Assembly: GCF_001044425.1 (NCBI RefSeq)
Contig: NZ_LFML01000148.1
Span: 1 to 52,857, forward strand
Source: Streptomyces roseus
Lineage (GTDB): Bacteria; Actinomycetota; Actinomycetes; Streptomycetales; Streptomycetaceae
DNA: 52,857 bases
Direction of reading: 5' to 3'
Shown: piece by piece, positions 18,411-26,728 of the stretch
How the letters are laid out: the number at the start of each line of letters is the position of its first letter
Position numbering within the stretch: the first letter of the stretch is position 1
Position numbers and translations under genes: made by a program
Notes under the pieces: generated by a model
Told to the model about the DNA's origin: nothing
Database searches by the model: none
What the model saw: the letters and a program-made list of their open reading frames with translations, nothing else

Positions 18411-19460
18411 GTGAGCGACACGAGCGGAACCACCACGACAACCACCATGACCGTGCCCGGGAAGAGGGACGCGACCTTCGCGGACCTCGCGCTGCCGGAC
18501 GCCGTGCGGGAGGCGATCGGCCGCGAGCTGCGGGTCCTGCCCGACCCGGGCGCCGACATCGACCGGGCGACGGCCCGCTGCCACCAGGTGTTCGCGATGC
18601 TGCCCCTCGACCTGCTGCGCTCCGTCCTGGACTTCGGCCGGCACAACGACACGCCGGGCGTCGCCCTGGTGCGGAACCTGCCCGTCGACGCGCAGACGGG
18701 CCCGACGCCGCTCGACGGCGGGCCGGGCCGGGGCAAGAGCGGGTTCGTCAGCGAGGGCGTGCTGCTGGGCCTGAGCGGCCTCCTCGGAGAACCCCTCGGC
18801 GTGCTCACGGAGAAGGCCGGCCGGCTGATCCACGACGTCGTCCCGGTCGCCGGCGGGGAGCGGACCCAGACCAACCAGAGCTCCGCCGTCTTCCTGAACT
18901 TCCACAGCGACATCACGTACGACGCGACGGGCCGCTACGACCTCGCCAACCCGGACTTCCTGGTCCTCAACTGCCTGCGCTCCGGCCCCTTCGGGGACGC
19001 GGTCACCTATTACGCCGATGCCCGCGACATCTGCGGGCAGCTGCCGCCGGACGCGCTGGAACTCCTGCGCGGTCCGTACTTCCGGCTCAACGCGCCGGGC
19101 AGCTACACCCGCAGTGCCGCGGGCGGTGCGGAGGTGCTCTCCGAACCGGTGCCGATCATCAGGGGCGCCGAGGCCCATCCGGAGATCACCGTGTCGGCCA
19201 ATGGCGTGCGCGCGCTGAACCGGGAGGCCGGGGCGGCTTTCGAGCGGCTCCAGGAGACGTGCCGCGAGGTGGCGCACGCCGTCCGGCTGGAGCCGGGTCA
19301 GGCCCTGCTGGTCAACAACCGCAAGGGCGTTCACGCCCGGTCGCGTTTCGGCGCCCGCCATGACGGCCGGGACCGCTGGCTCCAGCGGACCTATGTGCGG
19401 CGCAGCCTGTGGGACATCCGCTACCGGGTGACTCCGCAGGACCGCCGCGTGCACTTCTGA
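18411..19460 (+). CDS. Fe(II)/2-oxoglutarate-dependent oxygenase, clavaminate-synthase/AsnO-like
   Basis: The 349-residue enzyme resembles the family that beta-hydroxylates free amino acids (AsnO, VioC) and clavaminate synthase. The iron triad appears as His165-x-Asp167 in FLNFHSD and His308 in NNRKGVHARSRF; Arg326 in RWLQRTYVRR is the likely 2-oxoglutarate anchor. AsnO and VioC use HxE, so the HxD here is a small difference. The start is 3 bp after the aspartokinase stop, making it the last gene of the operon. It would hydroxylate an amino acid, possibly methylaspartate or its derivative. A Thr-rich N-terminus precedes the core. Confidence 0.88.
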   Translation: MSDTSGTTTTTTMTVPGKRDATFADLALPDAVREAIGRELRVLPDPGADIDRATARCHQVFAMLPLDLLRSVLDFGRHNDTPGVALVRNLPVDAQTGPTPLDGGPGRGKSGFVSEGVLLGLSGLLGEPLGVLTEKAGRLIHDVVPVAGGERTQTNQSSAVFLNFHSDITYDATGRYDLANPDFLVLNCLRSGPFGDAVTYYADARDICGQLPPDALELLRGPYFRLNAPGSYTRSAAGGAEVLSEPVPIIRGAEAHPEITVSANGVRALNREAGAAFERLQETCREVAHAVRLEPGQALLVNNRKGVHARSRFGARHDGRDRWLQRTYVRRSLWDIRYRVTPQDRRVHF

Positions 19461-19470
19461 TCGGACGGGG

Positions 19471-19489
19471 GGCGGCTACGAGAGCCGCC
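19471..19489 (+). terminator. Hairpin ending the methylaspartate operon
   Basis: GGCGGCT (19471-19477) and AGCCGCC (19483-19489) form a 7-bp stem with a 5-base loop, 10 bp after the oxygenase stop codon. No T tract follows. Confidence 0.6.
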
Positions 19490-19590
19490 GAGGCCAGTGC
19501 AGGGTTCCGGAATCCGCGTGGAAAACCAGGTGCGAATTCTCGGGGAATCGCGTACGGGGCACAGTGAATCCTCGGTTCCGTGAAGTCGAA

Positions 19591-19788
19591 TCAGGAATTT
19601 CCGTCGCCGGTGACGGGCGGCTGAGCACCGTGGGGGATGGGGATGTCCCACTTGTCGTCGGCGTTAACCGTGTGCCGCTGCGTTTCTCCGGCGGAAGCCG
19701 TCACGCCCGCCAGCCCGGCCGAATGAATCACTCCGATTGTCAGAACTGCGGCGGCGATGCCCTGGGTCAGGAAAGTACGTGCGCTCAT
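19591..19788 (-). CDS. Small secreted peptide
   Basis: A 65-residue product starts with a signal-peptide-like segment (charged start, hydrophobic stretch AAAVLTIGVIHSAGLAGV, AxA-like ASA site) and leaves a short polar mature part containing KWDIPIPHG and a Pro/Gly/Asp end without Cys. GGGGATAG lies ahead of the ATG. It is divergent from TrmB/LuxR regulator 2, and its leader contains a strong hairpin. The surrounding DNA is less GC-rich than its neighbours. I do not recognise a family. Confidence 0.6.
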   Translation of the reverse strand: MSARTFLTQGIAAAVLTIGVIHSAGLAGVTASAGETQRHTVNADDKWDIPIPHGAQPPVTGDGNS

Positions 19789-19817
19789 GTCGCTATCCCC
19801 TGGTATGCCTCGGTTGT

Positions 19818-19840
19818 GTGCGGCGCTCTCTGCGCCGCAC
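19818..19840. promoter_or_regulatory. Perfect 9-bp inverted repeat in the divergent control region
   Basis: GTGCGGCGC (19818-19826) and GCGCCGCAC (19832-19840) flank a 5-base loop. It lies 30 bp upstream of the small secreted peptide gene (minus strand) and about 110 bp ahead of regulator 2. It could be an RNA hairpin in the peptide leader or an operator. Confidence 0.5.
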
Positions 19841-19906
19841 TCGAAATCTCACACTTCTAAAGATCGAGTTCGAGTGGCCGGGGATGTCCTATGATGGAGC
19901 GGCCAT

Positions 19907-19916
19907 AAGTGGATAG
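19907..19916 (+). promoter_or_regulatory. Second copy of the AAGTGGATAG element, ahead of regulator 2
   Basis: The 10 bases are identical to 13434-13443, and the preceding GGCC(AT) is also shared. It is 33 bp before the ATG of the TrmB/LuxR regulator, consistent with a -10 region or an operator used at both genes. Confidence 0.4.
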
Positions 19917-19948
19917 CGGCAAATCGGACATTCAGGCGGGGGCTGACC

Positions 19949-20962
19949 ATGACCGAGCACCACCCTTTGGACGAAGTCGCCGTGGCGACCTACGAGTACG
20001 CGCTGCGCACCGGCTCGTTCACGGACGAGGACGTCGCCCGCTCCCTCGGGGTCGAGGTGCACCTGGTCGCCGAAGCCCGCAAGCTCCTCCAGCACCTCAG
20101 ACTGCTCGCCGCCGGCGGCGACGACCGCGCCGTGGTGGCGCTCGACCCGGAGATCGCCGAGGCCGAGCTGGTGACGCCGCTGGAGCTGGCGATCGCACAC
20201 CGGCGCCGCGAGATCTCCGGGATCCACCAGCAGCTGCAGGCGCTGTCGGCCATGTACCGCTCGCGCGTCCAGCCCGTGGCCGAGGACGTACCCATCCGCG
20301 TCCTGGACGACTTCGAGGACGTACGGCGCGAGATCGATCTCGCGAGGCGGCGCTGCACCGAAGAGCGCATCACCCTCCAGCCGGGCGGCGGCCGCAGCGC
20401 GGAACTGCTCGAACAGGACCTGTTGCAGACCCTGGAGCTGCGCCAGCGCGGTGTCCGCATCCGGACCCTCTACCAGAGCACCGCCTCGGCGAGCCTGGCC
20501 ACGCGCTCCTACGTGCGCCAGATCTGCGAAGCCGGCGCGGAGGTCCGCGTCGCGGAGGAACTCTCCGAACGGCTCATCATCTACGACCGCAAGCTCGCCT
20601 TCATCCCCAAGGAGCGCAAGGGCAAGGTCCCGCCGGGCGCGGCCCTGGTGACGGACCCCACGGTCGTCGCCTACCTGTGCCGCTCCTTCGAGTCCGACTG
20701 GCAGGGCAGCCAGGCCTTCGACACCGGCGGCGCCGCGGAGTACCACCACACCGAGGAGCTGCGGATGTCGGTCATCCGGCTGATGGCGATGGGGCTCAAG
20801 GACGAAGTGATCGCCCGGCGTCTCGGAATGGCCACCCGGACATGCCGCCGCCATATTTCCGCCATCATGAACGAGGTCGGAGCCACCAGCCGTTTCCAGG
20901 CCGGGATGGTGCTCACCCGCCAGGGAATGATCCCCGATGGCGATGGTGTGTCAAGTTCCTGA
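19949..20962 (+). CDS. TrmB/LuxR-type transcriptional regulator 2
   Basis: The 337-residue protein repeats the layout of regulator 1: N-terminal winged-helix part (TDEDVARSLGVEVHLVAEARK), a coiled linker around HRRREISGIHQQLQALSAMY, a sensor-like region (RGVRIRTLYQSTASA, then LIIYDRKLAFIP) and a C-terminal LuxR HTH in GLKDEVIARRLGMATRTCRRHI. The start has GGGGG 5-10 bp upstream. It stands alone between the small secreted peptide and a LysR gene, directly after the methylaspartate operon. It may control that operon through the sequence element shared by the two promoters. Confidence 0.87.
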   Translation: MTEHHPLDEVAVATYEYALRTGSFTDEDVARSLGVEVHLVAEARKLLQHLRLLAAGGDDRAVVALDPEIAEAELVTPLELAIAHRRREISGIHQQLQALSAMYRSRVQPVAEDVPIRVLDDFEDVRREIDLARRRCTEERITLQPGGGRSAELLEQDLLQTLELRQRGVRIRTLYQSTASASLATRSYVRQICEAGAEVRVAEELSERLIIYDRKLAFIPKERKGKVPPGAALVTDPTVVAYLCRSFESDWQGSQAFDTGGAAEYHHTEELRMSVIRLMAMGLKDEVIARRLGMATRTCRRHISAIMNEVGATSRFQAGMVLTRQGMIPDGDGVSSS

Positions 20963-21071
20963 CGGGCGGTGTCCGCTACGTGACATGCGGAATTCCTGGC
21001 CGCTCGTTCCCGTTGCTGGTTCCCTTGTGTCGGCGCTGCAAGTTCGGCGAAAACCGAGCCATGGGGGAGAC

Positions 21072-21971
21072 ATGGACATTCGGCAGTTGGCGACGTTCCA
21101 CAAGGTGGCGACGCTGCTCAGCTTCACCCGCGCGGCGATTGAACTGAAGTACGCGCAATCCAGCGTCACGGGCCATGTCAAGAGCCTGGAGGAATCCCTG
21201 GAGGTGAGTCTTTTCGACCGTCTCGGCGGCCGGGTCGAACTCACCGAGGCCGGCCGCCGCCTCCTGCCGTACGCCGAGCAGATGCTCGCCCTCGCCGGCG
21301 AGGCGCGGGGGGCGGCGCTCGGCTCCGACGAGCCGGCCGGCGTGCTCACCGTCGGCTCGATGGAGAGCATCACCTCCTACCGCATGCCGATGCTCCTGGA
21401 GTTCTTCCACCACCGCCACCCGGCGCTCCAGATCGTCCTGCGGCCCAGCCTCTGCGCCGAGACCTGCCACGCCCTGCGCCAGGGCCTGTTCGACCTCGGC
21501 TTCCTCATGGAGGCCGAGACCCGGCACCCCGGCGTCCAGACCGAGATCCTCGGATCCGAACCGCTGACCGTGGTCGCCGCCCCTGGCCACCCGCTGACCC
21601 TGGCGGAGAAGGTGACCACCGATGACCTTCGGGGCGTACGCGTCATCTCGGCCGAAGCCGGCTGCGCCTACCGGGAGCTCTTCGAGGCGGAGCTGAACGA
21701 CGGGACGGGCGAGTCGCTGCCCTTCCTGGAGTTCGGCACGATCGAATCCATCAAACGGGGCGTGGCCGCGGGCCTGGGCATCAGCCTCCTCCCGACGGCC
21801 ACGGTCGCCGACTCCCTGGAAGCCGGCACCCTCGAAGCCCTCCCCTGGCCGATCCCCTTCGAGGTCCACACGCAGATCGCCTGGCGCCGCGGCAAGACCC
21901 TCTCGCGCGAGATGCGCACCTTCATCGACCAGACGATCCGCTTCCTGTCAGAGGAGTACGCCACCCACTGA
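21072..21971 (+). CDS. LysR-family transcriptional regulator
   Basis: The ATG at 21072 follows GGGGGAGA and gives a standard 299-residue LysR protein. The N-terminal HTH contains QLATFHKVATLLSFTRAAIELKYAQSSVTGHVK (read as helix blocks), and the effector domain starts near LTVGSMESITSYRMP. The longer upstream frame is less likely. The 3' end overlaps the convergent MFS gene by 24 bp. Its target is unknown; no gene is divergent from it, which is unusual for LysR regulators, so it may regulate the locus upstream or a distant gene. Confidence 0.92.
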   Translation: MDIRQLATFHKVATLLSFTRAAIELKYAQSSVTGHVKSLEESLEVSLFDRLGGRVELTEAGRRLLPYAEQMLALAGEARGAALGSDEPAGVLTVGSMESITSYRMPMLLEFFHHRHPALQIVLRPSLCAETCHALRQGLFDLGFLMEAETRHPGVQTEILGSEPLTVVAAPGHPLTLAEKVTTDDLRGVRVISAEAGCAYRELFEAELNDGTGESLPFLEFGTIESIKRGVAAGLGISLLPTATVADSLEAGTLEALPWPIPFEVHTQIAWRRGKTLSREMRTFIDQTIRFLSEEYATH

Positions 21972-23216
21972 CGGAGGCACCGTTTCCCCCGCTGCCGCGA
22001 GCAGCGCCGCCTCGACCCGGCGGTTGCCGGTCATGGTCGCGGTGACGGCGGTCATGGCGAGGAGGAGGCCGGCGGAGGTGTAGAGCGGGGTGCGTACGTC
22101 GTAGGCGGCGGCCAGCCAGCCGCCGAGGAAGGCGCCGAACGGCGCGGCGCACATGGCGAGCATGCGGGAGGTGGAGGCCACCCGGCCCATCAGGTGGGCG
22201 GGGACGATCGCCTGCCGCAGCGAGGGGCCGAGCACCATCGTGGCGCCCATGCCCGCTCCGCAGACCGCCAGCGCGAGGCCGGCGACGTACGGGTTCGGGG
22301 CGGCGGCGAGGCCCAGGATGGCGAGTCCCTCGAGCGCGGCGGTGCAGGTCAGCGCGGTGCCGGTGCCGAGCCGCCGGCCGAGGAAGGAGGCGATGCCCGC
22401 GCCGAGCAGGCCGCCGGCGGCCTCCGCCGTGAGGAGCAGGCCGAAGCCGAAGGCTCCGACGCCGAGGCGATCGTGCGCGAAGAGGGCGAGTACGGTCTCC
22501 ACCGCGAGGAAGGCGATGTTCCCGACCGCCGGGCGCAGTGCGAGCCCGAGCAGCAACTGATTCCGGAAAACGTACGAGGCGCCGGCCCGCGCCTGTCGCA
22601 GCAGCGACTCACGCGCCTGCGGTACGGGCCGGGGCGCGGCGGGCAGCGACCGTACGAGCAGTGCGGAGAGCGCGAACGAGACCGCGTCGGCGAGCAGCGG
22701 AACCGCCCGGCCGAGCGCGAGCAGGGCGCTGCCCGCGGGCGGACCGGCGAACCCGGACGCGGCGGTCTGGGCGCCGCGCAGACGGGAGTTGGCGCGCTCC
22801 AGGAGCGCGGGATCGCGGCCGAGCAGATCGGGCAGGTAGGCCGTGGCCGCCGTGTCGAAGAAGAGCCCGCCGAGGCCGAGCAGGAAGGCGACCGCCGCGA
22901 GCAGCGCGATGCTCAGCACGTCGAGTACGGCCGCCGTCGCCGGTATCGCGAGCAGCACCGCCCGCGCCGCGTCCGCCACCCACATCGTGCGCCGGCGGTC
23001 CCAGCGGTCCACCAGCGCACCGCCGAGCACCCCGAACAGCACCCACGGCAGCGTCCCGGCGGCCGCGACGACGGCGAGCGCCATCGGGTCCCGCGTCAGC
23101 GTCAGCGCGAGCAGCGGCAGCGCGGCATGCGTCACCCCGTCACCGAGCGAGGACACCGTTTGCGCGGTCCACAGCCGCCCGAACCCGGTCGGCAACTTCA
23201 CTCTCTCCATGGTCAC
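21948..23216 (-). CDS. MFS transporter (drug-efflux type)
   Basis: The 422-residue protein has about twelve hydrophobic segments and the MFS loop motif GALVDRWDRRRTMWVAD between TM2 and TM3. It resembles proton-driven exporters of the DHA family. GTG at 23216 overlaps the stop of the ArsR-type gene (GTGA); an ATG two codons in is an alternative. The two genes form one operon, so the regulator probably represses the pump until the substrate appears. The substrate could be a local product or a xenobiotic. Confidence 0.88.
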   Translation of the reverse strand: MTMERVKLPTGFGRLWTAQTVSSLGDGVTHAALPLLALTLTRDPMALAVVAAAGTLPWVLFGVLGGALVDRWDRRRTMWVADAARAVLLAIPATAAVLDVLSIALLAAVAFLLGLGGLFFDTAATAYLPDLLGRDPALLERANSRLRGAQTAASGFAGPPAGSALLALGRAVPLLADAVSFALSALLVRSLPAAPRPVPQARESLLRQARAGASYVFRNQLLLGLALRPAVGNIAFLAVETVLALFAHDRLGVGAFGFGLLLTAEAAGGLLGAGIASFLGRRLGTGTALTCTAALEGLAILGLAAAPNPYVAGLALAVCGAGMGATMVLGPSLRQAIVPAHLMGRVASTSRMLAMCAAPFGAFLGGWLAAAYDVRTPLYTSAGLLLAMTAVTATMTGNRRVEAALLAAAGETVPPSVGGVLL

Positions 23217-23752
23217 TTGGTGTCCCCTTCGGCCTGTACGCGCGCTGACGGGTGGAACAGTGCGAAGACGAGCGACGCGTCCGGCAGCGCCGGATCGGAC
23301 AGCTCCCGGTACTCGTCCGCCAATGCCTGCAGCCGCGCGCCCAGCTCCGCGAACTGCTCCTCGGTGAGCCGCAGGTGCGCCATGCGTACGTGCCGCTCGC
23401 CATCCGCCGGCGACGCCTCCAGGTCCGCCACCGCGTGCCGCATCAGTACGTCCGGGCCGCCCTCGCCCGGGTCCGGCAGCTCGATCGAGCGCGCGGCCAT
23501 CGCGTAGTACCGCTCGGTGACCCCGCGGACCTTCCGCGTCCGTACCACCTTGACCAGGCCGGCCCGCTCCAGCAGCCGCACGTGGTAGCTGGAACTCCCC
23601 TTCGCGAGGCCCACGCGCTCGGCGATCTGAGTGATCGTCGCGGGCTCGAAGCGGAGCACGGCCATGATCCGGTGGCGCGTGAGGTTGGAGACGGCGCGCA
23701 GCTGCTCGTCGGTGGTGACGCGGAAGGTCTCTGGAAGGTCTTCGGTAGCCAT
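23213..23752 (-). CDS. ArsR-type (winged-helix) transcriptional repressor
   Basis: I start at the ATG at 23752 (179 residues); the frame extends 12 codons upstream to a TTG but that would run through the operator. The wHTH is visible as RAVSNLTRHRIMAVLRF, ATITQIAERVGLAKGSSSYHVRLLERAGLV and the wing VVRTRKVRG. The C-terminal part is helical and may bind the ligand. A perfect palindrome ends 6 bp upstream of the ATG. The lack of a clear Shine-Dalgarno site suggests a leaderless message. It is coupled to the MFS gene and likely autoregulated. Confidence 0.88.
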   Translation of the reverse strand: MATEDLPETFRVTTDEQLRAVSNLTRHRIMAVLRFEPATITQIAERVGLAKGSSSYHVRLLERAGLVKVVRTRKVRGVTERYYAMAARSIELPDPGEGGPDVLMRHAVADLEASPADGERHVRMAHLRLTEEQFAELGARLQALADEYRELSDPALPDASLVFALFHPSARVQAEGDTK

Positions 23753-23757
23753 GACGC

Positions 23758-23783
23758 CAATGGTCAACGTTTCTTGACCATTG
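23758..23783. promoter_or_regulatory. Probable operator of the ArsR-MFS operon
   Basis: CAATGGTCAA (23758-23767) and TTGACCATTG (23774-23783) form a perfect 10-bp inverted repeat with a 6-bp spacer, immediately upstream of the repressor start codon. It is AT-richer than its surroundings. Dimeric winged-helix repressors bind sites of this shape. Confidence 0.8.
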
Positions 23784-23798
23784 CGCAACGGGTTTGCC

Positions 23799-24263
23799 TC
23801 AACTCCTCGCGGGGAGTTCGCCGTCCGGGACGCGGGCCGGGGTGGTGAGCTCGATTTCGAAGCCGTCGGTGTTTTCGAGGTAGGCGGCGTGCTGCCGGGT
23901 TCCGCCGGCGTGGGGGTGGCGGTCGGGGAAGAGGAGCGTCCAGCCGTTCTCGCGGGCCTTCGCCGTCAACAGGTCGACCCGGTCGGGGGTGTCGATGTGG
24001 AAGGCGAGGTGGTTCAGGCCGGGCGCGCGGCGGTCGTGGTGCGCGGCGGTGAGGGAGGGGGACTGTTCGAATACGAGGTAGGTGGGGCCGAGTCTCCAGC
24101 TGCGTCCCCGGTCCCAGCTCTGGTGGAGGGTGTAGCCGAGGTCGTCGAAGAGCCACCCCCACTCGGCGATGGCGCGGGCGAGGTCGGGAACCCAGATCTC
24201 GATGTGGTGGAGCGTGCCGGGGGCGGGGGCGGGGGCGGGGCTTGGCGGCGGCTGGTTCGTCAC
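23799..24263 (-). CDS. VOC (glyoxalase-fold) family protein
   Basis: I start at the GTG at 24263, preceded by GAGAAGG, giving 154 residues. Two beta-alpha-beta-beta-beta modules are visible: HHIEIWVPDLARAIAEWGWLF with YLVFEQS, and LNHLAFHIDTPDRVDLL with AYLENTDGFEIEL. Metal ligands His (HHIEIW), His (LNHLAF) and Glu (FEIEL) are in the expected places. Members include glyoxalases, dioxygenases and resistance proteins. It may be a small detoxification enzyme linked to the MFS operon, but it starts its own unit. Confidence 0.85.
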   Translation of the reverse strand: MTNQPPPSPAPAPAPGTLHHIEIWVPDLARAIAEWGWLFDDLGYTLHQSWDRGRSWRLGPTYLVFEQSPSLTAAHHDRRAPGLNHLAFHIDTPDRVDLLTAKARENGWTLLFPDRHPHAGGTRQHAAYLENTDGFEIELTTPARVPDGELPARS

Positions 24264-24431
24264 GGAGAGTGCCTTCTCGGGGGGACGGTGGGGCGGCAGC
24301 CTATCCCGGCGGCCGTCCCTGACCAGCAGGTTCGCCCTCGGGCGGGGACGCCGCGTCAGTTCCTGCCCACCCAGGGCAGTTGACGCTCCTTCGAGGCGCG
24401 TCACCTCGCGCGACCGCCCGGGTGCCCGCAC

Positions 24432-25154
24432 TCACCGGGGCGGCTCGCACTCCCGGGGGAGGGTCACGTTTCCGGGCCGGTGCTCGAAGGTGTCCATGAC
24501 CAACCACTCGTCCAGCGCGGGGTCGTAGAGGTTCTGGACACCGAACTGCAGCACCTGCCAGAAGGTGCTCCGGTCGTTCTCGTCGACGTAGATGTCGCCC
24601 AGCGCGAGCGGCACCCTGGGGTGGTTCCCGGGAGGCAGCTCGGGGAGGACCACGCCGACCCTCCAGTGGTTGACGCGCCGTTCCGGCGTACGCCGCAAGG
24701 TCTCGCGCCCCACGAACCGGGAGCCCGCCAGTCCCTGGTTCAGATCCTCCAGGCTGAAGCCGGGGATGCGCGAGCAGGGGTGCTCGTCCAGGCCGGGCCA
24801 TTTGTACGTCAGCGTGTAGAGGGTGCCGTGGTAGATCAGGTTGGTGAACCAGATCGGGTACTGCGGGCCTCCGGCGGTCATCTGGCTGTCGCCGTTCCTC
24901 CCCTCCCAAGTGAACGGCACCGTGATGTCCAGGTCCCGGACGATCCACTTGCCCTTGCCGCGGAAATCGCGGGGGAGGCGTGGCGGAGGCGGAGTCGAGG
25001 AGGTGTCGCCCGGTCGGGCGGCGGCCGCGGTCCCGAACGGTGGCGCGCTCCCGGTCCGGGGCTCGGCGCCGACCGGAGGAGCCGCCAGGATGAGGGCGAC
25101 CAGTGCGGCGAGTGCGGCCGACGAGGCCGTCCGACGTGTGCCGTTCCAACCCAT
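24432..25154 (-). CDS. Secreted protein of unknown function
   Basis: The ATG at 25154 follows GAGGAAG and opens with a signal peptide (MGWNGTRRTA, then an Ala/Leu-rich core ending AAPPVGAEP). The mature 210 residues contain a Pro-rich start, then WIVRDLDITVPFTWEG, YPIWFTNLIYHGTLYTLTYKWPG and IYVDENDRSTFWQVLQFGVQNLYDP, rich in aromatic beta-strand patterns. I recognise no catalytic motif. The upstream 195 bp to the next gene contain paired TTTCGTGACG motifs, which may be part of its promoter. Confidence 0.75.
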   Translation of the reverse strand: MGWNGTRRTASSAALAALVALILAAPPVGAEPRTGSAPPFGTAAAARPGDTSSTPPPPRLPRDFRGKGKWIVRDLDITVPFTWEGRNGDSQMTAGGPQYPIWFTNLIYHGTLYTLTYKWPGLDEHPCSRIPGFSLEDLNQGLAGSRFVGRETLRRTPERRVNHWRVGVVLPELPPGNHPRVPLALGDIYVDENDRSTFWQVLQFGVQNLYDPALDEWLVMDTFEHRPGNVTLPRECEPPR

Positions 25155-25324
25155 GTTCTTCCTCGGATAACGCGCCGGGCGCCGGTCACGGCGCAGAGGA
25201 CAATCACGACGAATCGTGGCACACCACCCTCTGAACCAAAGGTTGCGAAACCCGCGACCCGGCCGGCGGAACACGGACCCGGCGCGGTCTCCGTCACCGG
25301 CCCCGACGCTCGCGGACGGACTCG

Positions 25325-25355
25325 GATTTCGTGACGCGGCGGTATTTCGTCACGC
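25325..25355. repeat. Paired TTTCGTSACG motifs at the end of regulator 3
   Basis: GATTTCGTGACGCG (25325-25338) is followed 18 bp later by TTTCGTCACG, which overlaps the stop codon of regulator 3. The same 14-mer and a second TTTCGTGACG recur at 32792-32824. They may be binding sites for the downstream secreted-protein gene, or flank remnants. Confidence 0.6.
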
Positions 25356-26720
25356 CTCGGCGGCGGGCCCGTTTCCCCCGGCCTCCCGCTTCCGGCGGGT
25401 CCGGTACGCCCGGGCCCGGCAGGCGGCCGAGCAGTGCCGGGCCGGCCGGCCCGACACGGGGCGGCGACCCTCCGCCGCCGGGAGCGGCGAACCGCAGCCG
25501 GGGCAGGGGAGGGGCGTACCGGCCGGACCGGCCACCGCCGGCCCCGGCGCGGCGGCCGGACCTCCGACGGGAGCCGTGCCCGGAGCCATGCCCGAGCCCG
25601 CGCCCGGAGCCGTATCCGTACCCGTATCCGTGCCCGCCGCCGTACCCGTGCCCGGCTCCGTACCCGTGCCCGGACCCGGCGCCGCGCCTTCCGGAGGCGG
25701 CCGGCGCGTCTGCGTCAACCCCTGCCGCTCGGCGATCACCCCGGCCTGGAAGCGGCTATGCGCGCCCAGCCCGAGCAGCAACTCCGAGACGTGCCGGCGG
25801 CAGGTCCGCAGCGAAATGCCCAGGCGCCGCGCGATCGAGTCGTCCTTCAGCCCCTTGGCCAGCAGCACCAGGATGCTCTGCTTGACCGTCTCCGAGATGT
25901 CGTGCGCCGCCTGCGGGCCCGTTGCGAACGGTGTCGCGTACTCCCAGTCCCGGTGGAAGACGTCCAAGAGGTAGCCGAGCAGGTCCGGTTCCCGGATCAG
26001 CAGCGCCCCGCCCGACCGGGACGGCAGGAAACCCAGCTCCCCGTCGACGATGATCATCTGCGGGAGCACCTCGGGGAGCGTGCGGACCTCCGCCCCCGCC
26101 TCGATCAGCCGCTCCGCGTGGGCCCGTGTCGCCGGGTCGAAGCGGGTGGCGTGCTGGTAGAGGCTGCGCATCCGCACGCCCCGCTCCAGCAGCGCCATGT
26201 CACGCGGCAGCGCCTCGCGCAGCGCGGCCTCCGGGAAGGAGCCGCCGTGCTTGGAGACGAGGACCTCCTCGCGGCAGTTGTCGATGACCTCCGTCAGCAG
26301 TGCCCGTACCGCGAACTGGTCGGCCAGGTGGTCGATCGTGCCCTGGGGAAACGCGTGCCGCCGCGCCTGCAGGTAGACGGGGACGAGTCCCGTGAACGCG
26401 TCGCGCCGGCGCTGGAGTTCGTCCCGGCGCGCCTGCAGCCGCTCCTCGTGCGCGCGCAGCGCGGCCTCGGGTCCGGACAGCAGCCGCGCCCCCGCCGCCT
26501 GGGGGCTGACGGCCTGCCAGACCTCTCCCTCGGCCTGTACCAGGCAGCTGTCGCGGAGCGTCCGGAGCGCCGCGGCGCATTCCCCCTCCGCCAAGCCCGT
26601 CTCCGCCGCGGCCCTCGGCAGGGCCGACGCGGTGAGCCCGCCCTGCACGAGCATCCACCGGTAGAGGACGATCGCCGCATGGTCGACCTCGGGCATGCCC
26701 GCATCCATGCCCGTCTCCAC
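25350..26720 (-). CDS. TrmB/LuxR-type transcriptional regulator 3 with C-terminal Cys-rich tail
   Basis: The GTG at 26720 has AGGAGG 7 bp upstream; an in-frame ATG at 26750 lies before this site and is unlikely. The 456-residue protein has the layout of regulators 1 and 2: winged helix, coil (EERLQARRDELQRRRD), sensor region (RGVRMRSLYQHATRF, MIIVDGELGFLP) and LuxR HTH (GLKDDSIARRLGISLRTCRRHV). It is extended by a Gly/Thr/Pro/Ala-rich linker of roughly 50 residues and a tail with CPGCGSPLP and HCSAACRARAYRTRRKR, which could bind zinc and nucleic acid. Its promoter and 3' flank are repeated at 32.8 kb without the gene. Confidence 0.87.
   Translation of the reverse strand: METGMDAGMPEVDHAAIVLYRWMLVQGGLTASALPRAAAETGLAEGECAAALRTLRDSCLVQAEGEVWQAVSPQAAGARLLSGPEAALRAHEERLQARRDELQRRRDAFTGLVPVYLQARRHAFPQGTIDHLADQFAVRALLTEVIDNCREEVLVSKHGGSFPEAALREALPRDMALLERGVRMRSLYQHATRFDPATRAHAERLIEAGAEVRTLPEVLPQMIIVDGELGFLPSRSGGALLIREPDLLGYLLDVFHRDWEYATPFATGPQAAHDISETVKQSILVLLAKGLKDDSIARRLGISLRTCRRHVSELLLGLGAHSRFQAGVIAERQGLTQTRRPPPEGAAPGPGTGTEPGTGTAAGTDTGTDTAPGAGSGMAPGTAPVGGPAAAPGPAVAGPAGTPLPCPGCGSPLPAAEGRRPVSGRPARHCSAACRARAYRTRRKREAGGNGPAAEA
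25596..25681. repeat. Imperfect short tandem repeats in the linker of regulator 3
   Basis: Repeating CCGTACCCGTGCCCGG-like units encode the Gly/Thr/Pro/Ala-rich linker (GTGTEPGTGT, GTDTGTDT) between the LuxR HTH and the Cys-rich tail on the minus strand. Length is likely variable by slippage. Confidence 0.8.
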
Positions 26721-26728
26721 GTGCTTGC

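Noticed and set aside
19564..19860. 98-codon plus-strand frame opposite the small secreted peptide
   Set aside because: No ribosome site or family feature; the minus-strand frame has a signal peptide and a ribosome site.
25596..25681. CRISPR-like array
   Set aside because: The repeats are short, imperfect, without unique spacers, and lie within a coding linker.
25350..26720. Possible frameshift or fusion error joining regulator 3 to its Cys-rich tail
   Set aside because: The frame is continuous with normal codon bias through the linker, and similar Cys-rich tails occur in actinobacterial proteins, so I treat it as a real fusion.
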